From positions 1-52,599 of the forward strand of contig JAGVGT010000064.1 in assembly GCA_020056965.1 (NCBI GenBank): DNA of 52,599 nt, written 5' to 3'. Source of the DNA: Deltaproteobacteria bacterium (lineage in GTDB: Bacteria; Desulfobacterota; Desulfobulbia; Desulfobulbales; JAGXFP01). The translations under genes and the position numbers were made by a program. Shown piece by piece: positions 25,843 through 36,592 of the stretch. Position 1 is the stretch's first letter; every line of letters begins with the position of its first letter. The notes beneath the pieces were generated by a model. That model had not been told where the DNA came from. It did no database searches and saw only the letters and a program-made list of their open reading frames with translations.

Positions 25843-25937
25843 GTAGGTCGGGTTAGCGGTTTTATCGCGTAACCCGACATTGCGTAGTTGGGACCAAGGA
25901 TAGAAACGTCGGGTTACGCTGCGCTAACCCGACCTAC
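25843..25937. repeat. Nested inverted repeat element (GTAGGTCGGGTTAGCG type)
   Basis: GTAGGTCGGGTTAGCG (25843-25858) is complementary to 25922-25937. An inner pair, GCGTAACCCGAC (25867-25878) with GTCGGGTTACGC (25908-25919), nests inside. This is a common dispersed bacterial palindrome. The right arm supplies the TAG stop codon of the DUF5329-like gene on the minus strand. Confidence 0.85.
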
Positions 25938-26296
25938 CTGGCTGTAGGATATTCCTTTAACTTCTCTCGAAAATAATCTTCTGATTTCTTGGTGTTCCCG
26001 TCAGGGAATTTAATCATATAAGGATTGCCTGAGAAATATGATGATGAAGCGCATAGGCTAATGAAATCATCCGCGGTCCGGACCTTTGCGCCAGCTTTTT
26101 GAAGTTTCATCCGTAAATGATCCGCAGCTTCCTTCCCGTTATACTCTGAGCCATTTCTGACAAATTTCACCCCGTCTAGATGTTCAATTGAGGATATTAG
26201 GAATTCAATTTTCTGTAGTTCAATATTGCCTTGGGCATTGACCATTCCTGGAATTAACGCCAGGAGGGTTAGGGCTGTGATAATGAAATTTTTCAT
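25934..26296 (-). CDS. Small secreted DUF5329-like protein
   Basis: The 120-residue protein has a Sec signal peptide (MKNFIITALTLLALIPGMVNA). The mature domain reads IEFLISSIEHLDGVKFVRNG, KEAADHLRMKLQKAG and FISLCASSSYFSGNPYMIKF, which matches my memory of DUF5329. Function is unknown. Its stop codon lies inside a palindromic repeat, so the C-terminus may have been reshaped when the repeat inserted. It sits downstream of the ABC transporter genes on the same strand, with a 28-nt gap. Confidence 0.75.
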   Translation of the reverse strand: MKNFIITALTLLALIPGMVNAQGNIELQKIEFLISSIEHLDGVKFVRNGSEYNGKEAADHLRMKLQKAGAKVRTADDFISLCASSSYFSGNPYMIKFPDGNTKKSEDYFREKLKEYPTAR

Positions 26297-26324
26297 GTGT
26301 TCTGGGTGCTATCGCCAGCCATTT

Positions 26325-27636
26325 TTAAGCCTCTTCCTTCATCACCAGCCGCCAGCGCCAACTTACCAACCCCAGTACCACCGCCGCCTGCACGGTCACC
26401 ACCATCACCGCCGCCCAGGGATTGCCTTTGCCCATGGGCATCAGGCACCAAGCCAGCTGACCCATCCCGGCTGACTTCAAAGAAAAGGGCAGGAGGAAAT
26501 CGAGGACGCCCAGGCTGAGCACGGTGGCCCAGATCGGCCGCCCCGGGCTGGGGGCCAGGGCGAAGAAGAGGAACAGGCCGGCGTCACGGAGGAGCAGCAG
26601 GGCCAGGACCAGGGGCGGCAGCTGGGCCATGCTCATCGGCCCCTCGGCAAACTCGACCAGCGGCAGGGGGGGCGGGCTGCTTACAGTGGCGGCCAGGGCA
26701 AAGACGAAGGCCAGGAGCAGGGTGGTGGGCCAGGTGGGCAGATGCTCCAGCCAGGCCTGCCAGTCGCCATGGGCGCGGCAGAGTTGGAGGCGGCGCAGCA
26801 CCACCGGACCGGTGGGCTCGGAAAAGAGGGCCAGGTAGGTCATGGCCATGGCGACCAGCAGGCCGGTAAAGGGCAGCCCGGTCTGGCTGGTCCGCTCGCC
26901 GAGGCCGGCCAGCCAGATGGTCAGGAGGATGGCGAAGAGCGGCCAGGCCCAGGGGCGGGTGCGAACCTGCAGGGCGTTGCTCATCACCCGCCAGGCCGCG
27001 AATACCGCTGCTGCCCCGAAGAAGAGACTGGTGGCCAGCCAGAAAAGGTCCCGGCCGCTGCTCATCCCCCACCAGAGGATGGCCTCACTGTCGCTCCCTC
27101 CGGTGGTCTTGGTGAAGAAGGTGAAGGCGAGGACCAGGGCCAGCCAGCCGATCCCGCCGGATTGGGCGGGGCGGGGGCGATGGTGGTAGGCGTGGAGAGG
27201 CAGGGTCAGTGCCAGGGCGTGGAGCAGCACCCCGGAGGCGATCAGCGCCCCCAGGGTGACCAGGATTTCGGCCCCCCGGGTGGCGAGACCAGCCAGGGTG
27301 GCGACCGCCAGACAGATCAGCCCGCCGTACCAGTTGTAGGCGGTGGACCCGAACAACTTGCCCCAGGTCATGGCCCAGGGGGAAAGGGCGCTCAAGCGTT
27401 GCTGGTCCCAGGTGTGGTCACGCAGTTCGTTGATCATGGCCGCGTTGGCGTTGCGGCTGCCCCAGAACCAGACGATGAAGATGAAGATGGTCATGGCGAG
27501 TTGCTGGAGATTGCCGGCCAGATCGGGGCCATCGGCCAGGATTATCGCCAGGGTGATCAACCCCAGCACCCCCGGCATGGCCAGCAGGCGGTGGCCGGTG
27601 AACTCCAGCCAGAGGTTGCGACGGAATTCCGGGTTA

Positions 27637-27647
<11 letters not shown>
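26325..27647 (-). CDS. ABC exporter membrane protein
   Basis: This 440-residue integral membrane protein has roughly ten or more hydrophobic segments (e.g. MPGVLGLITLAIIL, AMTIFIFIVWFWGS, WPLFAILLTIWLAGL, AVMVVTVQAAVVLGLVSW). It starts MLINNPEFRRNLWLEF. The start at 27647 is chosen because AAGGAGG precedes it; the ATG lies 11 nt inside the end of the ATPase gene, so the two are coupled. It is probably the permease of an ABC-2-type exporter with that ATPase. The substrate is unknown. Confidence 0.8.
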
Positions 27648-28578
<931 letters not shown>

Positions 28579-28735
28579 GGGGTTCCTCGTGGTTCTTGAG
28601 AATAATGGCGGTGAACCTACAGTCGCTGATTTTGCGGGCAGCTGCATAATCAGGGCACTGCTCGTCTTCATATACCTATGGATCGGGACTGGCTACAAAA
28701 AAGTGGGGTAGGTCGGGGCGGCCCGAAAAATCCCT

Positions 28736-28763
28736 TTGCATCCGGGCCTCCTTCCCGTAGAAT
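28736..28763 (+). promoter_or_regulatory. Promoter of the dus gene
   Basis: TTGCAT (28736-28741), a 16-nt spacer and TAGAAT (28758-28763) make a reasonable sigma70 promoter about 60 nt before the dus start. It lies in the 243-nt divergent gap with the ABC ATPase gene. Confidence 0.55.
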
Positions 28764-28821
28764 CGGCCGGCGGCGGCGGCGAGCTGGGCCGCTTTTAACC
28801 CCTAATTTTAGCGAGATATTT

Positions 28822-29799
28822 GTGACGATTCCTGCGGCTTTTAATATCGGCGCGGTCCGCATCGACCCGCCCCTGGTTCTGGCCCCCATGGCCGGGGTCA
28901 GCCACTCGCCGTTCCGGCGGCTGGTCGCCTCCTTTGCCAAACCGGGACTGTTCTTCAGCGAGATGCTGAGCGCCCGGCACCTGCCCAACGATGTCCAGAA
29001 AAAATCCCTCTGGCTGCAGCGCCACGAAGTCGAGTACCCGATGGCCTACCAGATCGTGGCGCCCAACCCGGAGGAGGCCGTGATCGGGGCGCGGGAGCTG
29101 GCCGGCTACGGCGCCGAGATCGTCGATCTCAACCTGGCCTGCCCGGCCCCCAATATCGCCGGACGGCGCAAGGCCGGCGGCCACCTACTCTCCGATCTGA
29201 GCCTGATCGAGGCGATCCTCACCGCCCTGCGCCCGGCCCTCGCCTGTCCGTTGACCGTCAAGATCCGTCTGGGGGTGGCTCCCGATCTCGCCTTTCTCAA
29301 GGAGCTGGCCGGGGTGCTGGAGGCGACAGGGGTGGACGCGATCACCCTCCATCCCCGCTTGACCAGCGAGAAGCTTAAAGGGCGGGCGCGCTGGGATTAC
29401 ATCGGGCATCTCAAATCCATGACCAGGCTGCCGGTGATCGGCAACGGCGACGTGACCAGCCGGGCGGATTGTCTGGCCATGTTCGGCCAGACCGGCTGCG
29501 ACGGGGTGATGATCGGCCGGGCAGCGGTGCGCCGGCCCTGGCTCTTTGCCGAGATCCTCGGCGAGGAGCGGGAGATCTCGGCCGAATTTCTCTGGGCGAC
29601 CTACCAGGAGGCCTGGCGGCTGATCGCCGAGTTCTATCCCGAGCACCAGGCCCTGGGGCGGATCAAAGAATTTACCTGGTACTTCAGCCAGAACCTGCAG
29701 TTCGGCCACCGCCTGGCCGCCCGGATGCAGAACCTGCCGACCCTGGCGGCCTGCCGGGATTTGCTCGATCGGGAGTTCCTCCGCTGCTGCGGTTTTTGA
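28822..29799 (+). CDS. dus: tRNA-dihydrouridine synthase
   Basis: This FMN enzyme reduces uridine to dihydrouridine in tRNA. The 325-residue protein shows LAPMAGVSHSPFR, MAYQIVAPNPEE, the catalytic-Cys region VDLNLACPAPNIAGR, LTVKIRLG and PVIGNGDVTSRAD...GVMIGRAAVRRPW. The GTG start at 28822 (TIPAAFNIGAVRIDPPL) is chosen from where homology begins; an upstream in-frame ATG at 28678 would add 48 residues of non-homologous low-complexity sequence and would overlap the promoter. Which Dus subfamily it belongs to is not certain by eye. Confidence 0.9.
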   Translation: MTIPAAFNIGAVRIDPPLVLAPMAGVSHSPFRRLVASFAKPGLFFSEMLSARHLPNDVQKKSLWLQRHEVEYPMAYQIVAPNPEEAVIGARELAGYGAEIVDLNLACPAPNIAGRRKAGGHLLSDLSLIEAILTALRPALACPLTVKIRLGVAPDLAFLKELAGVLEATGVDAITLHPRLTSEKLKGRARWDYIGHLKSMTRLPVIGNGDVTSRADCLAMFGQTGCDGVMIGRAAVRRPWLFAEILGEEREISAEFLWATYQEAWRLIAEFYPEHQALGRIKEFTWYFSQNLQFGHRLAARMQNLPTLAACRDLLDREFLRCCGF

Positions 29800-29923
29800 G
29801 CGTTGCCAAGCCCAGCCGCCGTTACCTTCCCGCAATTAGTTCTTACCAAAGTCTCGCTCCGGGTTTATCATTAAGGCAGATCAAGTTGCCGAGCATCGAC
29901 TTTCAGTCAGGTGGGCGCGAATT

Positions 29924-30628
29924 ATGGAAGAATGGCTGATCATCTTCAAAGACCGGATCGTGGCCAGTTTCACCATCAGTGAAGGGCAATGTCTGGTGAT
30001 CGGGCGGGGCCGGGAGGCCGATGTGCTCATCCCCAACAGCTCGGTCTCCCGCCGCCACTCGTCCCTGGAATTGAAGGATGGTCAATACTATCTGGCCGAC
30101 CTGCGCAGCATGAACGGCACCAAGGTCAACCGGCGCAAGATCCGTTCGGCTACCCCCATCAGTAAGTCCGACCAGCTCAGCATCGGTAAATTCATCCTCA
30201 AACCGGCCAAGGAACTGGACGCCGCGGTGGAGATCAAGCCGGCCGCCTCGGTGGCCAAGGACTATGAAGACGGCAATATGACCCGCTACGTCAGCGGCAT
30301 TTACAACGAAACCGATCTTCGCAGAAAAAAGACCCCCCAGAAGGACCGTGAACTGACCGTCCTGGCGGGTCATGCTACTCCGGCCAGGCTGGTTTTGAAG
30401 GGGAAAGGCATCAAAGCCGGGACGGATCGCTCCTGTGACTTGCTCTTGTCCGGCTTCTTCATGGGGAAGATTCAGTTTGCCATCTACAGCCGCAAGGAAG
30501 GTTACTTTGTCGCCCACATTGCCGGCCTCAGGAAGACCTGGGTAAACGGCAAGCGGCTCACCAAGGCTAGACTGCTGAAGGCGCTGGACGTTATCCAGGT
30601 CGGCAGGATCAAGATCAGGTTTACCTAA
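29924..30628 (+). CDS. Tandem FHA-domain protein
   Basis: The 234-residue cytoplasmic protein has an N-terminal FHA domain (VIGRGREADVLIPNSSVSRRH...LADLRSMNGTKVN, residues ~20-95). A more divergent FHA-like domain follows at ~150-232 (IKAGTDRSCDLLLSGFFMGK...TWVNGKRL). The linker, with SGIYNETDLRRKKTPQKD, is charged. FHA domains bind phosphothreonine, so it probably acts in Ser/Thr kinase signalling. The second domain lacks the Ser-Arg-His core, so its phosphopeptide binding is doubtful. No kinase or phosphatase gene of that type is adjacent. Confidence 0.85.
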   Translation: MEEWLIIFKDRIVASFTISEGQCLVIGRGREADVLIPNSSVSRRHSSLELKDGQYYLADLRSMNGTKVNRRKIRSATPISKSDQLSIGKFILKPAKELDAAVEIKPAASVAKDYEDGNMTRYVSGIYNETDLRRKKTPQKDRELTVLAGHATPARLVLKGKGIKAGTDRSCDLLLSGFFMGKIQFAIYSRKEGYFVAHIAGLRKTWVNGKRLTKARLLKALDVIQVGRIKIRFT

Positions 30629-30736
30629 GCCCCTCCGCACCATCCGCATCGATATCTTTTCGAACAACCGGATCAGACCGGGCCACCGACAACCGGGTGC
30701 AAAAACCACTGGAATTGTAGGGCGGCTAGGGCGATT

Positions 30737-32392
30737 TTAGAGGCCCCGGCTGCGGATGATGTTGATCAGCACCGTCAACCCCAGAACCGCCGAGATGAAG
30801 TAGCCGATCAGGCCGATGGCCGGGTAGCCGAACAACAGCGGCTTGACCCCGGTGGTGATGATCATCGAGGAGCCGATGATCAGGGCGGCAGTCAGGATAC
30901 TGAAGGCCAGCCGGTTGCTGGCGTTGTCGAGGGTGCGCTGAAATCCCGTCAGGTTCTGGTGCTCGAAGCGGATGGCCAACTGGCCCCGGTCGAGACGCTC
31001 AAGGATGCTCCGGAGCCGGGTCGGCAGGTCGTGCTGCAGGCGCAGGAACTGCCTGAGTTGCCGACCCATCTGTTGCAGCAGGCTCCGCGGCTGCCAGCGT
31101 TCCTGACTCAAGCGGCGGAGATGGGGTTGCAGCTCCGCGACGACATTCAGTTCCGGATAGAGCTTGTGGAGGGTGCCCTCGGCGGTGACCACCGCCTTGA
31201 ACATCAAGGCCAGGTCGCTGGGCAATTGCAGGCCGTGGGTGCGCAGCAGCGTGTTGATATCACTGAAGAGATTCTTGATGTTCAGCTCGCCGATGGGCAC
31301 GCTGTGATAGGAGTAAATCATCTCCAGAATGTCGCGAACCAGCAAGGGCTCATCAATCGGGCGGCCCTGGCCGGCGTTGAAGGAGAGCATGACGTCCAGC
31401 GCCTTTTCGGCGTTTTTATCGGTGATGGCCGAGACCAGATCGACCAGTTCGTAGCGGGTCCGTTCCGGCATGATCCCGACGCTGCCCCAGTCCAGGAGGC
31501 AGACCGTGTCGTCAGCCCTGATCAAGATATTGCCCGGGTGCGGATCGGCATGAAAGAAGCCGTCGTCAAGGATTTGCTTGATGATGATGCCCAGACCATT
31601 GCGGGCCAGCTTTTCGCGGTGCTCCAGGGTGCTTTCCGGGAAGTTCTTGAGCTTGGTCCCCTCCGCCAGTTCCATGGTCAGGACCTTGTCGGTGCTGGCG
31701 GAGTCGAGCACCCCGGGAATGAAAACCTCGGGATAGCCGCTGAAGTTAGCGGCGACGATTTTCATGTTCCGGGCCTCGCGGGTGAAATCAAGCTCCCGCA
31801 GCAGGGCGCGGCGCAACTCGATGAACAGACGCGGCAGGTTGTAAATGCGGGCGAACTCAAAATGCTCGTAAAGGTAGGGGATGAGTGTTTCGAGGATATG
31901 CAGATCGATCTCGATGGTTTTCTCCACCTCGGGCCGCCGGACCTTGACCGCCACCGCCGCGCCGCTCCGCTTGAGGATGGCCTGGTGGACCTGGGCCAGG
32001 GAGCCGGCCGCCAAGGGGGTCTCGGAAAAGTTGGCGAAGACCTCGGCGAGGGGTATCCCCAGAGATTCTTCGACCACCTTGACGATCTCGGCGGTGGGCA
32101 CCGGGGTGACCGCATCCTGCAACTTCTCCAGCTCCCGGATCAGCTCTAGGGGCAGCAGGTCGGGGCGCTGGCTGAGAATCTGGCCCAATTTGACGAAGCT
32201 GGGGCCTAGCTCTTCGAGACCCAGGCGCAGCCGCTGCCAGGTGGTCAACTCCCCTGCGACCGCCGGCACCTTGCCGATCAGGATCTTGCCGGGAATGTTC
32301 AACCGCTCGGCAATATCGTCAAAGCCATACTTGAAGAGGATCGTGACGATATGCCGGAAGCGGCCGAGATTGGCGATGCCGAACAGATCCAT
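30737..32392 (-). CDS. ABC1/UbiB-family atypical kinase
   Basis: The 551-residue protein carries the UbiB/ADCK hallmarks: FVKLGQILSQRPDLLP (KxGQ motif), AAGSLAQVHQA (Ala-rich nucleotide loop), VAVKVRRPEVEK, DGFFHADPHPGN and LLDWGSVG. Two C-terminal transmembrane helices follow (LAFSILTAALIIGSSMIIT and GYFISAVLGLTVLINIIRS). Family members support ubiquinone or other quinone biosynthesis by an unclear ATPase role. The start at 32392 follows GAGGG; it lies 7 nt after the phasin-like gene, implying one operon. Confidence 0.92.
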   Translation of the reverse strand: MDLFGIANLGRFRHIVTILFKYGFDDIAERLNIPGKILIGKVPAVAGELTTWQRLRLGLEELGPSFVKLGQILSQRPDLLPLELIRELEKLQDAVTPVPTAEIVKVVEESLGIPLAEVFANFSETPLAAGSLAQVHQAILKRSGAAVAVKVRRPEVEKTIEIDLHILETLIPYLYEHFEFARIYNLPRLFIELRRALLRELDFTREARNMKIVAANFSGYPEVFIPGVLDSASTDKVLTMELAEGTKLKNFPESTLEHREKLARNGLGIIIKQILDDGFFHADPHPGNILIRADDTVCLLDWGSVGIMPERTRYELVDLVSAITDKNAEKALDVMLSFNAGQGRPIDEPLLVRDILEMIYSYHSVPIGELNIKNLFSDINTLLRTHGLQLPSDLALMFKAVVTAEGTLHKLYPELNVVAELQPHLRRLSQERWQPRSLLQQMGRQLRQFLRLQHDLPTRLRSILERLDRGQLAIRFEHQNLTGFQRTLDNASNRLAFSILTAALIIGSSMIITTGVKPLLFGYPAIGLIGYFISAVLGLTVLINIIRSRGL

Positions 32393-32399
32393 GTCGTGA

Positions 32400-32729
32400 T
32401 CACCCTCGGGCTTGCGGGGGTTGGCGCATTTCAAGATCGGCCAGCCGGAGTTCCAAGGCCTGGAATTTCTTTTCCAGTTCCTTCAGCTCCTCTTTCCGGC
32501 AGAAGTCCATCTCGGTCACCAGCTTTTTTACCGCCGCGCCGATCTTCTCCTCCGCCTCGGTCCACTGTTTTTCCCCGCTCTGCAGCAGCTCATCGAGGAG
32601 TTTCGCGGCCTCTTCCCGGGACATCTTCCCCTCATCGACCAGCTTACCCAGAAGTGCTTCCAGCTTGGCCTTGGTGACCACGGCCATTCCCAGTCCGGTG
32701 AGTAACCCTTTTTTGATTAGTTCCAGCAT
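32400..32729 (-). CDS. Phasin-like coiled-coil protein
   Basis: The 109-residue protein has an N-terminal stretch MLELIKKGLLTGLGMAVVTK and a highly charged helical remainder, EEAAKLLDELLQSGEKQW and ELEKKFQALELRLADLEMR, consistent with a coiled coil. It resembles the PhaF/PhaI-type 'polyhydroxyalkanoate synthesis regulator phasin' families often found next to UbiB-like genes. AAGGAG lies upstream of the ATG. It is the first gene of a two-gene operon with the UbiB-like kinase. A role in granules is not supported by any PHA gene here. Confidence 0.78.
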   Translation of the reverse strand: MLELIKKGLLTGLGMAVVTKAKLEALLGKLVDEGKMSREEAAKLLDELLQSGEKQWTEAEEKIGAAVKKLVTEMDFCRKEELKELEKKFQALELRLADLEMRQPPQARG

Positions 32730-32758
32730 GGTCTTGCTCCTTGATAAAATTAATGTTG

Positions 32759-32787
32759 GCTATAAGAGTATTATCATGCCGCGCCAA
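32759..32787 (-). promoter_or_regulatory. Promoter of the phasin-like/UbiB-like operon
   Basis: On the minus strand TTGGCG (32782-32787), a 17-nt spacer and TATAGC (32759-32764) lie about 30 nt before the phasin-like start. Each hexamer matches 4 of 6 consensus bases. The rest of the gap to 33015 holds nothing I recognise. Confidence 0.42.
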
Positions 32788-33015
32788 CGACAAATCAAGT
32801 CGGGTCTTAAAGGGGGGCGGTTTCCCGGGAAATTCCGGGGGATCGTTATAAAGCGTTGTGGGGAGCGGCGTTAATCACCCCAGCCGCAGGGGGCGGTGAG
32901 GATTTAGGCGAGGCGTTTGGGCTGGTGGCGGGGAGACTGAGTCCAACTCTTCCAGGAGTTGAGGTGGCCGGGGCGCGATTTCCGGGAGCCGTTTGTTACC
33001 GCAGGATCAGATCTT

Positions 33016-33453
<438 letters not shown>

Positions 33454-33487
33454 GAATGACCTCTGATAAAAGACCTGTCCCGGCTGC

Positions 33488-34582
33488 TTAAGACGGTTTG
33501 CAGGAAACATGGCAAACCCCGGTCGGGGTCGCTATGGCAAAGGGAAAGTACCTTCTCTTCATCCAGAAAGCGACATTGACCAGGCTGATCAACACCGGCA
33601 CCTCGACCAGCGGCCCGATCACCGCCGCGAAGGCCTGGCCGGAATCGATCCCGAAGACGGCGATGGCCACGGCGATGGCCAGTTCGAAGTTGTTGGAGGC
33701 GGCGGTGAAGGAGAGGGTGGCGGCCTGCTCGTAGGTCGCTCCGACTTTGTACGACATGAAGAAGGAGACCAGGAACATGATCAGGAAGTAGATGGCCAGA
33801 GGAATGGCGATTCGCACTACGTCCAGGGGCAGCTGGACGATGTATTCACCCTTCAGGGAAAACATCACGACGATGGTGAAGAGCAGGAAGAGCAGGGTCA
33901 GTGGGCTGAGCCGGGGCAGCAGTTTTTCCTGGTACCAGACCTCGCCCTTGAGCTTCAGGCCGATAAATCGGGTGGCCATCCCGGCCAGGAAGGGGATGCC
34001 CAGGTAGACAAAGACCGATTCACCGATCTGGCCCATGGAGATATTCACCACCGCCCCCTCGATCCCCAGCCAGCCGGGCAGGATGGTGATGAAAATCCAG
34101 GCATACAGCGGGAAGAACAGCACCTGGAAGATCGAGTTGAAGGCCACCAGCCCGGCGCAATACTCGGTGTCGCCCTCGGCCAGGTCGTTCCAGACGATGA
34201 CCATGGCAATGCAGCGGGCCAGACCAATCAGGATCAGCCCGACCATGTACTCGTGGTAACCGGAGAGAAAGGTCACCGCCAGGCCGAACATCAGGAGCGG
34301 CCCGATCAGCCAGTTCTGGACCAGGGAGAGGGCCAGCACCTTGTAATTGGTGAAGACCTCGTGCAGCTTCTCATAGCGCACCTTGGCCAGCGGCGGGTAC
34401 ATCATCAGGATCAGGCCGACGGCGATGGGGATATTGGTGGTGCCGACCTGGAAGGAGTTGATCACCGACTGGATCCCGGGATAAAGCCAGCCGCCCAGAA
34501 CGCCTGCGAACATGGCCAGAAAGATCCACAGGGTGAGAAAGCGGTCGAGAAAGGATAAACGCTTGGTCATGGTCTTACTCAT
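33488..34582 (-). CDS. acr3: Acr3-family arsenite efflux permease
   Basis: The 364-residue inner-membrane carrier exports arsenite using the proton gradient. About ten hydrophobic segments are visible. Conserved Acr3 stretches include [44 protein letters not shown] (with the transport Cys), [15 protein letters not shown] and [20 protein letters not shown]. The ATG at 34582 follows GAGGAGTTGCAG. It lies between arsR and arsC in one operon. Confidence 0.96.
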   Translation of the reverse strand: MSKTMTKRLSFLDRFLTLWIFLAMFAGVLGGWLYPGIQSVINSFQVGTTNIPIAVGLILMMYPPLAKVRYEKLHEVFTNYKVLALSLVQNWLIGPLLMFGLAVTFLSGYHEYMVGLILIGLARCIAMVIVWNDLAEGDTEYCAGLVAFNSIFQVLFFPLYAWIFITILPGWLGIEGAVVNISMGQIGESVFVYLGIPFLAGMATRFIGLKLKGEVWYQEKLLPRLSPLTLLFLLFTIVVMFSLKGEYIVQLPLDVVRIAIPLAIYFLIMFLVSFFMSYKVGATYEQAATLSFTAASNNFELAIAVAIAVFGIDSGQAFAAVIGPLVEVPVLISLVNVAFWMKRRYFPFAIATPTGVCHVSCKPS

Positions 34583-34637
34583 CTGCAACTCCTCATAATT
34601 ATCGTGTCCAAAACAAATTCGTGTGCTCTCGAAAATA

Positions 34638-34985
34638 TCAACCGCAGGCGTTTCGCGACTTTTCTTTCAAATACAGGCCGAGGCGCTCTCCATCTTTCTG
34701 GGTTGCCGGTAAACCTGCGAGGTGGGCCAGAAGTGTTTGCTGCAAAATCATCCGCAAGGGCATTCCTGTGTCTTTCAGATGGTAATACATCCAGAGCCCC
34801 TGGCGGCGATCAGATACCCACCCGGCGTTTTTCAAGAGGGCAAGATGCCTGGAGACGGTTGACTGCGGCAATTGCAGCACCGCAATCAAATCACAGACGC
34901 AAAGTTCCCCTTGCCCAAGGAGGGCCAGGATGCGCAGCCGGGTTTCGTCGGTTAGGGCTTTGAGTAAATGGGTGGTTTGTTGCAT
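34638..34985 (-). CDS. arsR: ArsR-family arsenical repressor
   Basis: The 115-residue winged-helix repressor has [17 protein letters not shown], the metalloid-binding [11 protein letters not shown] motif (Cys29 and Cys31 in the alpha-3 helix) and the recognition helix [17 protein letters not shown]. It should bind the operator at its own promoter and release on arsenite. It is the first gene of the ars operon. A strong promoter with a palindrome lies directly upstream, so close that the transcript may be leaderless. Confidence 0.95.
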   Translation of the reverse strand: MQQTTHLLKALTDETRLRILALLGQGELCVCDLIAVLQLPQSTVSRHLALLKNAGWVSDRRQGLWMYYHLKDTGMPLRMILQQTLLAHLAGLPATQKDGERLGLYLKEKSRNACG

Positions 34986-34994
34986 GACTATACC

Positions 34995-35022
34995 TTTATA
35001 TCCGGATAAGCGGATTCGTCAA
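34995..35022 (-). promoter_or_regulatory. ars operon promoter with overlapping operator palindrome
   Basis: On the minus strand TTGACG (35017-35022, 5 of 6), a 16-nt spacer and TATAAA (34995-35000, 5 of 6) form a strong promoter. The perfect palindrome TATCCGGATA (34999-35008) overlaps the -10 and spacer, a position suited to ArsR repression. The -10 ends 9 nt from the arsR ATG. Confidence 0.7.
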
Positions 35023-35128
35023 CAGCGAATTCACCCGCTAATTCTGGTGTGGGACTTACCGTTGGCATTCTGCAAGCTGGCAGGATGCGGGTTCGCACAA
35101 TACAATAAGCTAAAAGCAAAATGCACGA

Positions 35129-36481
35129 TTACAGGTCGTAGCGCTTGGCCTTGCGCCAGAGAGTAGAGACATCAATGCCGAGGATCTGAGCGGCCAAGGC
35201 CCGATTGTTATTGGTAGCGGACAGGGCTTTATTGATCATGTACCGCTCCATTTCTTCCATGGTCATGAGGTTGGCGGCTGCTTGCGGTAGGCTTGGCGCA
35301 CCGAGTGAGGCTGGCAGGGCCGTGGTGGTAATGGTGGCACTGGGCTCCATGATGACCGCCCGGCTCATGATATTTTCCAGTTCCCGGACATTGCCGGGCC
35401 AAGGGGCATCGGTAAGCATCCGCAAGGCCTGGGGGGCGATGTCCTGGATGGCCTTGTCGTATTTGCGGGAGTAGCGGTGCAGAAAGTGGTAGGCCAGTTC
35501 GGCGATGTCCTCCCGCCGCTCACGCAGGGGAGGCAGATTGATTTCCATGCCATTCAGCCGATAATAGAGGTCGTCGCGAAAGAGGCCCTTGGCGATGAGT
35601 CCCTTCAGGTCGGTATTGCTGGCGCTGATGACCCGCAGATCTGTCGTCAGTTCCTTGGTGCCACCCACCCGCAAGAAGGTTCCGTCCTGCAATACCCGCA
35701 GCAGTTTGACCTGGAGCGAGAGCGGCATACTGTTGATCTCATCGAGAAAAAGGGTGCCGCCACTGGCGGCTTCCAGGAGGCCCTTCTTCTGCTCCACCGC
35801 CCCGGTGAACGCCCCCCGTTCATGGCCAAAGAGTTCTGATTCCAGCAAAGTCTCGCTCAATGCCCCGCAATTGATGGCCAAAAAGTTGTTTGCTGCTCGC
35901 GCACTGTTGCGGTGAATGAGTCGAGCGACCAGTTCCTTACCGGTGCCGGTTTCGCCGCAGATGAGCAGTGAGACGGTAAGCGGGGCGAGTTTAGCAATCA
36001 ATTCCTTAACCGCCTGGATGGCGGGAGAGGAGCCGATCAGCTCTGAGCCTTGCAGGAGGGTAACTTTGGCGGTCAGATCGCGATTCTGTTTGACCAGTTG
36101 ATAGTGGGCCAGGGCGCGTTCGACAATCAGGGCCAGTTCCTCCGGATCGAACGGCTTCTGGATATAGTCGTGGGCGCCGAGCTTCATGGCGGCGATGGCC
36201 GAATCAACGGTGCCGTAGCCGGTGATAATGATCACCGGCAGTTGGGCGTCGCGCCGCAAGGCGGCGGCCAGCACCTCGGTGCCGCTGACATTGGGCATCA
36301 TCAAGTCGGTTATTACGGTATCGAAGGCGGTCGCTTCTATATGCAGCAAGGCTTCGCGGCCATCGGCGGTGGCGGTGACCTGATAACCCTTGCCGGTAAA
36401 AACGTCAGTCAGGAGTTCCCGCATCCGCTGGTCGTCATCCACCAATAGCAGATGCTGTTTTTTTGCTGAGGGGCTGGTCAT
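35129..36481 (-). CDS. Sigma54-dependent NtrC-family response regulator
   Basis: The 450-residue regulator has a receiver domain (Asp59 in DTVITDLMMP; Lys at YIQKP), an AAA+ domain (Walker A GETGTGKE at 176-183, sigma54-contact GAFTGA at 223-228, Walker B GGTLFLDE) and a C-terminal Fis-type helix-turn-helix (NNNRALAAQILGIDVSTLWRKAKRY). The ATG at 36481 is preceded by AAAGGCAC. Its partner kinase gene lies upstream across a palindromic repeat. The only clear sigma54 promoter I found in the window lies upstream of the heme-rhodanese gene at 40238-41611, making that the best candidate target. Confidence 0.94.
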   Translation of the reverse strand: MTSPSAKKQHLLLVDDDQRMRELLTDVFTGKGYQVTATADGREALLHIEATAFDTVITDLMMPNVSGTEVLAAALRRDAQLPVIIITGYGTVDSAIAAMKLGAHDYIQKPFDPEELALIVERALAHYQLVKQNRDLTAKVTLLQGSELIGSSPAIQAVKELIAKLAPLTVSLLICGETGTGKELVARLIHRNSARAANNFLAINCGALSETLLESELFGHERGAFTGAVEQKKGLLEAASGGTLFLDEINSMPLSLQVKLLRVLQDGTFLRVGGTKELTTDLRVISASNTDLKGLIAKGLFRDDLYYRLNGMEINLPPLRERREDIAELAYHFLHRYSRKYDKAIQDIAPQALRMLTDAPWPGNVRELENIMSRAVIMEPSATITTTALPASLGAPSLPQAAANLMTMEEMERYMINKALSATNNNRALAAQILGIDVSTLWRKAKRYDL

Positions 36482-36511
36482 GGCAGTGCCTTTTTGTTCA
36501 CTCAGTTTTCC

Positions 36512-36590
36512 CGTCATTCCGGCGAAGGCCGGAATCTAGAGAGATTTACTTGATTGCCGGGATTCCGGCTAACAACATGCCGGAATGACG
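36512..36590. repeat. CGTCATTCCGGC-type palindromic repeat, copy 1
   Basis: CGTCATTCCGGCGAAGGCCG (36512 onward) is mirrored by the right arm ending GCCGGAATGACG (36561-36590). The element lies between the kinase and regulator genes of one two-component system. The same family recurs near 40105-40226 and 46359-46472. Confidence 0.85.
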
Positions 36591-36592
36591 AA

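Noticed and set aside
30959-32149. 396-codon plus-strand frame antisense to the UbiB-like gene
   Set aside because: No recognisable motif and no ribosome binding site; the UbiB motifs are unambiguous on the other strand.
35040-35110. Possible sigma54 elements (TTGGCATTCTGCAAGC) upstream of arsR
   Set aside because: The GG and GC are 6 nt apart rather than 10, so the spacing is wrong for a -24/-12 promoter.
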